A stretch of 5,266 bases of DNA from a bacterium (GTDB taxonomy: Bacteria > Arandabacterota > Arandabacteria > Arandabacterales > JALGWA01): positions 1-5,266 of the forward strand of contig JALGWA010000132.1 of NCBI GenBank assembly GCA_025774425.1, written 5' to 3'. The position numbers and the translations under genes were made by a program. The notes below the pieces were generated by a model, which saw nothing but the letters and a program-made list of their open reading frames with translations, had not been told where the DNA came from and ran no database searches. Within the stretch, counting starts at the first letter, position 1. Every line of letters begins with the position of its first letter. This document shows positions 1 through 5,266 of this stretch, piece by piece.

Positions 1-2232
1 GAGCCATTCCACGAAACTCCTGAAGGTGAGGACGCCCCGCTCGGAGAGGGCCCGGGCGATGTCAGCGACCTTCATGAGGTTGTGAACGTGCTGCTCTCCG
101 CCGGGTCTCAGCAGGAAGACCGCGGTAGCCTTGGTGGCGCCGTAGATCTCGCGAAGGAGGTCCTCGGCGGCGACATCGTTGCGCCTACCGTTGAGGTCGC
201 GGAGGAGTCCGAACGCATGCTCCAGAGGCGTGCCCACTGCGTCCCCTGCGCCTTCGAGATAGTTCAGCCGTCCCCCGTCTGCGTGGAATGTGAAGATGTC
301 CTCGTCGGATACGCCGAAGAAGGGTGAGCGCAGTGCGGCGACCAGCGCGATTCCGTCATACGGATTGTCGATCGCCTGGAGCACGGCGAGGAGCTCGCGG
401 ACTTCCGGGCGCGTGAAGAAGAACTTGCCGCCGATGACACGGTAGTCCACGCCGTACGCCTTGAAGGCTTCTTCCAGAGGGTCGACGGGCGTGTGCGTGC
501 GGAGCAGGACGGCGATGTCCCTGAGCGCGACCCGGCGTCGCCGCTTCTCGTTCTTGTCCCATATCTCCCATCCGTGCTCGTCGACGAGTTTCCTGACGAA
601 CGCCGCGATGGCACGGGTCTCCAGCCTGCGGCGCTCGCCCGCGTTCGGCATTCTGTCTCTCAAGGATTCGGGCGGGTAGATGAGTTGCACGCCGTGCACG
701 GGCGGCACCTCCTCCGGGTCTCTTCCAAACTCGAGGGCGACGTACGCCGGCTGGTAAGCCCCGTCCGGCGGCACGTCGATGAGATCGCGGAAGATCTCGT
801 TGACGACGCCGACCAGCGAGTGGGCGCAGCGGAAGTTCTGGAAGATGCTGAGGTCACGGCCCGTCCCCATCGACCGCTTGGCCGAATTGTACATCTCGAT
901 ATCGGCGCGCCTGAAACGGTATATGCTCTGCTTGGGGTCGCCCACGAGGAAGAGCCTGCCGGGATCCACCTTGACCTTTTCCCATTCGGCTGCTGGCGGC
1001 CCGTCGGCTTCGGCCAGGAAGAAGACGATCTCGGCCTGCAGCGGGTCAGTGTCTTGGAACTCGTCCACGAGCAGGTACCCGTAGCGCTTCCGGAAGTATG
1101 CCCGCACGTGCGGATGCTCCTTGAGCATGTTGCGGGCGAGAAGGAGCAAGTCGTGGAAGTCCAGCATGGCGGCCGCGGCCATCCGGGCCCTGTACGTGTC
1201 GACGAAGCCCAGGAGGTCCTCCGCCACCTCGGCGATGATGTTGTGGGCGAGCCAGTTCCTGAATGCGTCATGGAGGTCGCGGAGCTCGGCCATCTCGGTG
1301 CGGATGTCCTTGAGGCATTGCGCCGGCTGCCAGTCGGCCTGTCTTCCCTTGGACCCCAGCGACGGGATGGTGAGTCTGAAGAGATGTGCGGCCATCTCTT
1401 CCGGTGTCTTGAGGAATCTGAGCTCTTCGGCCTTCGCCTTGAGATCTTCGATCACGGCGGCGGCCTTGTCCTCTGTGTTCCGGCAAGCGGCGTCGGCTCT
1501 CGCGCTCATGGAGGCCACCGCGGCCTCGAAGCGCCGTGGGAACTCGTGGTCCTCTAGCGTCCAGGGCTGCGGCTTGGGCAGGTACCGCAATACATCGCGG
1601 TTCTCCAGCATCTTGCCGGCGAGTTCCCGCATGTTCCCGAGCGTGATGCCGATGGCCAGGGCCGCCCGCATGGCGCCGTCGGCCCGGCGCATCCTCCGGG
1701 CGAGCCACTCGTCCCACGCTTCGTCCTCGACGAGAGAGGCCATGAGCTCATCGGCGACCTCGAAGTTCGGATCGACGCCGGCCTCGACCGGGCGCTCCCG
1801 GAGGAGCGCGGCGCAGAAGGAGTGGATGGTCGTGACCTGCATGCGCTCGAGTCCCCAGAGGGCATCGGCCAGGTGCCGGCTCGCGGGCGAGTCCGGCTCG
1901 GCCCCTTGGAGCGCCTTGCTGAGGTCGTCCCGCAACCTGGTCTTGAGTTCCGCCGCGGCGCGCTCGGTGAAGGTGATGGCTACGATCTCGTCGGGGACGG
2001 CCTTCCTCTCCCTGATGAGGCTCAGGATGCGCGAGACGAGCAGGGTGGTCTTGCCCGTGCCGGCCGCCGCCTCGACTATGTAGGACGTATCGAGATCGGC
2101 CGCAGCCCTGTCGCGCGCAGCCTGATCCTTGAGGGGCCGCCTGCGGCGGTTTCCCGGTGGGCCCTCCGCCGCGGCGCTCCGCCGTCGGCTGTTCCGTGCG
2201 CCCGGCTGCTTCGCGCGCTTCCCGCTTGCCAT
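1..2232 (-). CDS. addA: AddA-like ATP-dependent helicase subunit of AddAB (UvrD/Rep superfamily 1A), 3' end beyond the window
   Basis: The reading frame is uninterrupted for 744 codons from ATG at 2232 and still open at base 1, so the C-terminus is missing. Helicase motifs appear in order. Residues 36-53 form a Q-motif-like stretch, followed by Walker A AAAGTGKT (55-62, Lys61), motif Ia AITFTERAAAELK (85-97) and TTIHSFC (134-140). LDFHDLL (357-363) precedes Walker B VDEFQD (389-394), then GDPKQSIYRFR (431-441) and QNFRC (465-469). A UvrD C-terminal domain starts near 570 (RDIAVLLRT) and contains IGGKFFF (600-606). Known of the family: AddA is a 3'-5' DNA translocase that unwinds double-strand ends together with AddB and carries a C-terminal PD-(D/E)XK nuclease. 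AddA proteins usually have about 1,100-1,250 residues, so several hundred should lie outside, including that nuclease. The gene lies 33 bases after addB in the same orientation. The start is supported by an AAGGA sequence; in-frame GTG at 2235 is possible, and a stop lies directly upstream of it. Residues 1-35 are an Arg/Ala/Pro-rich extension. A RecB or other UvrD-like protein is the alternative, but the Fe-S nuclease partner favours AddA. Confidence 0.88.
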   Translation of the reverse strand, partial: MASGKRAKQPGARNSRRRSAAAEGPPGNRRRRPLKDQAARDRAAADLDTSYIVEAAAGTGKTTLLVSRILSLIRERKAVPDEIVAITFTERAAAELKTRLRDDLSKALQGAEPDSPASRHLADALWGLERMQVTTIHSFCAALLRERPVEAGVDPNFEVADELMASLVEDEAWDEWLARRMRRADGAMRAALAIGITLGNMRELAGKMLENRDVLRYLPKPQPWTLEDHEFPRRFEAAVASMSARADAACRNTEDKAAAVIEDLKAKAEELRFLKTPEEMAAHLFRLTIPSLGSKGRQADWQPAQCLKDIRTEMAELRDLHDAFRNWLAHNIIAEVAEDLLGFVDTYRARMAAAAMLDFHDLLLLARNMLKEHPHVRAYFRKRYGYLLVDEFQDTDPLQAEIVFFLAEADGPPAAEWEKVKVDPGRLFLVGDPKQSIYRFRRADIEMYNSAKRSMGTGRDLSIFQNFRCAHSLVGVVNEIFRDLIDVPPDGAYQPAYVALEFGRDPEEVPPVHGVQLIYPPESLRDRMPNAGERRRLETRAIAAFVRKLVDEHGWEIWDKNEKRRRRVALRDIAVLLRTHTPVDPLEEAFKAYGVDYRVIGGKFFFTRPEVRELLAVLQAIDNPYDGIALVAALRSPFFGVSDEDIFTFHADGGRLNYLEGAGDAVGTPLEHAFGLLRDLNGRRNDVAAEDLLREIYGATKATAVFLLRPGGEQHVHNLMKVADIARALSERGVLTFRSFVEWL

Positions 2233-2264
2233 CACTCACATTCCTTCATGGCCTGGGACCACAT
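2232..2264 (-). other. addB-addA spacer with possible 10-codon mini-ORF
   Basis: The only non-coding stretch in the window is 2233-2265. It contains an ATG (2264) one base after the addB stop (TGA-C-ATG), which opens a frame of ten codons, MWSQAMKECE, ending in a TGA at 2234-2232 that shares its final A with the addA start (TGATG). A GGAAG purine run in the last addB codons (2273-2269) could serve as its Shine-Dalgarno sequence. If translated, it would bridge the two genes and couple addA translation to addB. Such a short frame can easily arise by chance, and I see no terminator or promoter in the spacer. Confidence 0.2.
2241..2246 (-). promoter_or_regulatory. Ribosome binding site of addA
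   Basis: On the minus strand the spacer reads AAGGAATGTGAGTGATG. The AAGGA core sits 9 bases before ATG at 2232 and 6 bases before the in-frame GTG at 2235. Either spacing is workable, so the site confirms initiation here but does not decide between GTG and ATG. It also argues that addA is initiated by its own ribosome binding site rather than only by ribosomes carried over from addB. Confidence 0.6.
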
Positions 2265-2265
2265 G

Positions 2266-5200
2266 TCACTTCCGCCTGTTTTTCTTGCCTCGCGCGGCTG
2301 CTCCGGCGGCTTGCCCGGCATCGTCGTCGCCCTCGCCCTTCATCAGGCGGAACGCCGCGATACTCTCGTCGCCCGACTTGCGTTCGTAGATCGCGACTCT
2401 CTGCGCGGCGCTGCCGCAGACGGGCGTGAAGTCGCACCAGGTGCACTGCTCGCCGGGATACGCGAAGAACTTCCCGGCCTCTATGCCGTCGGCTATCGTG
2501 CCGAGAATGGCGTCGAGCTCGGCTTTCCTCGTGATGAGCTCGGTGTAGTCGAACTTGATCCGGCGCTTCTTGCCGCTCACGGCGATGTTGTAGTACTCGG
2601 CCCGGTCCAGGTCTACTTCGCCGTGAATGCGGTTGAGGAGGGTGTATGCCGCGCGGAGGTAGAGGGGGAGCTGCAGCGACGTACCTCCGCGGAAGTCGTT
2701 GTCCTTGTACTTGGGATCCGACTTTCCCGTCTTGTAATCGATGACGCGCGCCCGCTTGAGATCGGGCGTCATGTCTATGCGGTCGATCCTGCCGCGCAGC
2801 AGCACCCGGCGGTTCCCGAAGCGGACGGGGACGGGCTCTTCGGTGGAGATGTCGCTCTCTTCGGAGTCGCGGCTCTTCATGCCGTAGCGCACCTCGAAGT
2901 AGGCCGGCAGGAACTCCGGGTCCGCCCCCGCTCCGGCCACCTCTTCGTGGAAGACCTCTTCCAGGTGTGCGCGGATCTCGTCTTTCTCCATCTCCCACAG
3001 TATGGGGTAGCCCGTGCGGCCCAGGCGTTCGAAGCGGGCGAACCCCCTCTCGGCGGTCTCGACGAGGATGTCGAAGTCGCTGTGCTTGACCTGGACGGGC
3101 ACCTTGCCCTTGGCCCGGGCCTTGAGCGTCGAGAAGAACTCCCAGAGTATGGAGTGGATGAGACTTCCGCGTTCGAGGGCGTCCACGGTCTCGACGCGCT
3201 CGGGCTCGACGAGGGCCTCAAGCCCGAGAATGTCGGAGAGGTAGTAGCGGTACGGGCAGGTGGCGTAGGTTTCGAGGCGGGTCGGACTCACGCTCCTGCC
3301 GACGATCGAGTACTCGTCCTTGAGATGCCGCCTGGCCCGTTTGCCCGTGACGATACCGTCATAAGGCGTGAACGCGCGTTTTCCCCAGCGGCTGATCTCG
3401 AGGTCGAGCGCCCGGCTGAGGAACGGCGATGTCGCCTGGAGATGGCCGACGCCCTCCGGGCGGCCCGCGGCGATGTCGCGCGAGACAAGCGCGATGTCGA
3501 ACTCGACCTCATCCAGGGCCGAGGCGGGTTCTTCCACGGCCAGCCGGGAAAGCGGGACGCGGCGGAAGCCGGGGAAGGACTCGACGGTCTCGAAGTCCGT
3601 GCGCCCGCCGGTCGCGGCCTCGATCGTCGCGAGCAGGAAGGACGACGGCACGCGTTCCCTGGCGGTGCCGATGGTGAGGCGCGGGAAGGTGAGCACGAGG
3701 CGCTCACGCGCCGCGCCCGCGGCCAGCCGGTAGAACAGGCGCTCGATATCGAGGCGGGGCGCGCCGCGGAGCGGGATGGGGCCGCGGTCGGCCCCGGGGG
3801 CGGCGCTCTCGTCCTGCTTGCCCCGCCCGCCTTTCGGACGGTCCCTGCCGCCGGCGTGCCCTTGGGCCTGGAGCTCCCGGTTGAGGGCCGCGCGCTCGGC
3901 GTCGAGGAGGATGGCGTCCTGGCGCGCCGGCGAGGGGAAGGACTTTTCCACCATGCCGGGGATGATGACGGTGCTGAACGGTATGCCTCTGGCCGCGATT
4001 AGGCTCACGACCTCGGGGCCGTTCCGCTGAAAGCGACCGGCGGTTCTCGTTTGCTCGGTGAGGCATTCGTCCACGACATCGGCGAGGTCGCCGACCGAGA
4101 TGCCGCCGTCGGCGCCCCCGCCCTTCGGACTCTCGCTGGACCGGCGGGGTCCGCCCGCGGCGCGGACCTCGTCCAGCCTGCTGATCTGCTTTACGGCGTG
4201 GAGGACCTCGCGGGTCTCCTCGGCGGCTTCGCTCGTCGTGTCGGGCGCGATCAGCGAGTCGTACGCGGCGATGAGCGCCGCGGCCATTCCGCTCCAGGTG
4301 CCGGCCGTCTCCACCGCCGTGAGCGATTCGATGAGGCGCCCGGAGAAGTCGATCAGGGCCTCGATGGCGGCGGGCGTATAAGCCCTCGGCCCGGCGTCGG
4401 GCGATTCGCGCTCGGCGAGGAGGTCGCGGAGGCGCTCCCTCCACTCGGACTTGCCGCCGACGATGCCGGCGTCCATGGTCACGATGTCCCAGAGGGCCAC
4501 GGGATCGGGGTCGGCGCCTTCCGGGTAGAACTTGCCGGGATCGAGCCGCGCGTACGTGGCGAACTCCATGACGGCGTGCCTCGCGAAGTCGTGTCGCAGG
4601 ACCTCGAGAAGAAGGCAGAGAGTTCGCCCCGGGCGCGTCTCCTTGAGGTCCGTAGCCTGCAGTATGTATGGGTGGATTCCCATGCTCGCGAGCGTGTCCC
4701 GAAGGAGGGATGTGTAGGGCTCGGAATGCCTGGTGAGTACGCCTATCCGCCAGGCGGGCGTGCCGCGCTCCAGCACTTCCCGGGCGATGATGCGCGCGAT
4801 CTCGCGTACCTCCCGCACCTCGCCAGGCGCGGAGATGACCGTGAGCGCCTCGGCGATGTCCCTTAGGCCTCCGGTGTCCTTTGCGGCCTCGTCCTCACCG
4901 GTTCCGCCTCTGTCGATTGCGTGGCCCTTCCGGTCGGCGGGATGCCCGCGGTCGTCCAGGCCTCCGCTGCCTTCCGCGCCGCAGCCGTCGGCGCCTGCGA
5001 AGAGGCGATCGCAGAGGCAGTCGAGCGCCTTCCACCTCGGCGCGGCCGCAGTGGACGGCAACCTCGCGGCCTGCCCCCCGGCCGACGTGGTGCGGGCCGC
5101 CCCCTCCGGCGCGGCGGCGGGCGTCACCTCGACGAAGCCCCCCTCCTTGAACCATTCGATGACTGGCTTTACGAACTCGAAGGCGCGCCCGGAATCGTAC

Positions 5201-5266
5201 GGCACGAAGGCCGTCATCGGCTTGACCTCGAAGCAGGTCTGGACGAGGCGTTTCTGGATCTCATCG
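2266..5266 (-). CDS. addB: AddB-like nuclease subunit of AddAB (PD-(D/E)XK with Fe-S cysteines), 5' end beyond the window
   Basis: The frame is open from the right edge to TGA at 2268-2266, with 1,000 codons including the stop. The first in-window ATG, at 5217, is preceded by 16 open in-frame codons (DEIQKRLVQTCFEVKP) that read like the protein interior. AddB/RexB proteins commonly exceed 1,100 residues, so I infer the true start lies upstream; numbering here counts that Met as 1. Residues 129-210 and 404-445 (GIPFSTVIIPGMVEKSFPSP at 411-430) look like the inactivated helicase-like part of AddB. The C-terminal nuclease domain has Cys654 in SPTRLETYATCPYRYYL, His688 (GSLIHSI), Asp812 (GRIDRID), the Asp827-Tyr-Lys829 core in VIDYKTGK and QLPLY (849-853). 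It ends with C-x2-C-x5-C (Cys925, 928, 934). In AddB the four cysteines bind a 4Fe-4S cluster and the acidic/Lys residues cut one strand; all are present, so I infer an active nuclease. Low-complexity stretches near 31-60, 76-117, 353-373 and 452-484 look like linker expansions. The last residues are basic (GKKNRRK). Any N-terminal Walker A cannot be judged. Confidence 0.87.
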   Translation of the reverse strand, partial: DEIQKRLVQTCFEVKPMTAFVPYDSGRAFEFVKPVIEWFKEGGFVEVTPAAAPEGAARTTSAGGQAARLPSTAAAPRWKALDCLCDRLFAGADGCGAEGSGGLDDRGHPADRKGHAIDRGGTGEDEAAKDTGGLRDIAEALTVISAPGEVREVREIARIIAREVLERGTPAWRIGVLTRHSEPYTSLLRDTLASMGIHPYILQATDLKETRPGRTLCLLLEVLRHDFARHAVMEFATYARLDPGKFYPEGADPDPVALWDIVTMDAGIVGGKSEWRERLRDLLAERESPDAGPRAYTPAAIEALIDFSGRLIESLTAVETAGTWSGMAAALIAAYDSLIAPDTTSEAAEETREVLHAVKQISRLDEVRAAGGPRRSSESPKGGGADGGISVGDLADVVDECLTEQTRTAGRFQRNGPEVVSLIAARGIPFSTVIIPGMVEKSFPSPARQDAILLDAERAALNRELQAQGHAGGRDRPKGGRGKQDESAAPGADRGPIPLRGAPRLDIERLFYRLAAGAARERLVLTFPRLTIGTARERVPSSFLLATIEAATGGRTDFETVESFPGFRRVPLSRLAVEEPASALDEVEFDIALVSRDIAAGRPEGVGHLQATSPFLSRALDLEISRWGKRAFTPYDGIVTGKRARRHLKDEYSIVGRSVSPTRLETYATCPYRYYLSDILGLEALVEPERVETVDALERGSLIHSILWEFFSTLKARAKGKVPVQVKHSDFDILVETAERGFARFERLGRTGYPILWEMEKDEIRAHLEEVFHEEVAGAGADPEFLPAYFEVRYGMKSRDSEESDISTEEPVPVRFGNRRVLLRGRIDRIDMTPDLKRARVIDYKTGKSDPKYKDNDFRGGTSLQLPLYLRAAYTLLNRIHGEVDLDRAEYYNIAVSGKKRRIKFDYTELITRKAELDAILGTIADGIEAGKFFAYPGEQCTWCDFTPVCGSAAQRVAIYERKSGDESIAAFRLMKGEGDDDAGQAAGAAARGKKNRRK

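Noticed and set aside
493..1557. 354-codon plus-strand open frame
   Set aside because: In-register antisense of the AddA helicase region (Walker B and GDPKQ motifs lie opposite); its composition is dominated by Val, Leu, Glu and Arg from complementing GC-rich codons.
1748..2239. Minus-strand frame starting at GTG 2239 (MSDGKREAREA...)
   Set aside because: It is shifted relative to the frame that encodes the Q-motif and Walker A; its translation is low-complexity Arg/Gly/Ala and has no motifs.
2233..2265. Terminator or promoter between the two genes
   Set aside because: The spacer is only 33 bases. I see no inverted repeat followed by a T-run and no convincing -35/-10 pair, so readthrough from addB is the simpler reading.
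1822..4002. 726-codon plus-strand open frame spanning both genes
   Set aside because: It is the in-register complement of addA and addB codons, has no recognisable domain, and ignores the clear helicase and nuclease motifs on the other strand.
4051..4866. 271-codon plus-strand open frame
   Set aside because: In-register antisense of conserved AddB sequence; no independent support.
5215..5217. ATG at 5217 as the true start of addB
   Set aside because: The frame is open upstream to the window edge, the upstream residues look like protein interior, and the protein would be shorter than usual AddB; most likely an internal methionine.
1..5266. CRISPR, tRNA/rRNA, insertion sequence or defence island
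   Set aside because: Nearly every base is accounted for by two core repair genes; no regularly spaced repeats, terminal inverted repeats or RNA-like folds were noticed.

Overview
The window is almost entirely occupied by two adjacent genes on the minus strand. Both run off an edge of the window, and together they read as a DNA-repair helicase-nuclease operon of the AddAB (RexAB) type. Read in the direction of transcription (right to left), the first is an addB-like gene for a PD-(D/E)XK nuclease with a four-cysteine iron-sulfur signature. It is open at the right edge and ends at 2266. After a 33-base gap comes an addA-like gene for an SF1A (UvrD/Rep-type) helicase. It starts at 2232 and is still open at base 1, so its C-terminal part, where AddA proteins carry their own nuclease domain, is not visible.

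The organism is probably a high-GC bacterium (about two-thirds G+C by eye, codons mostly ending in G or C). The helicase N-terminus (DLDTSYIVEAAAGTGKTT) and the alanine-, arginine- and glycine-rich linkers would fit several high-GC phyla or metagenome-derived lineages. I cannot assign a taxon from two housekeeping-type genes.

Layout: 1-2232 (minus), addA, 744 codons visible; 2233-2265, short spacer with a Shine-Dalgarno sequence and a possible 10-codon mini-ORF linking the two genes; 2266-5266 (minus), addB, 1,000 codons visible with the N-terminus missing. I see no RNA genes, mobile elements, CRISPR arrays, sizeable repeats, promoters or terminators.

From what is known of the family, AddA and AddB form a heterodimer. 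It loads on blunt double-strand ends, unwinds them with the AddA motor, degrades both strands with one nuclease per subunit, and after meeting a Chi-like sequence leaves a 3' single strand for RecA. The close spacing and same orientation agree with co-expression of two subunits. I found no previously undescribed system here; the points worth a second look are modest (low-complexity inserts, the mini-ORF junction, a changed helicase motif).
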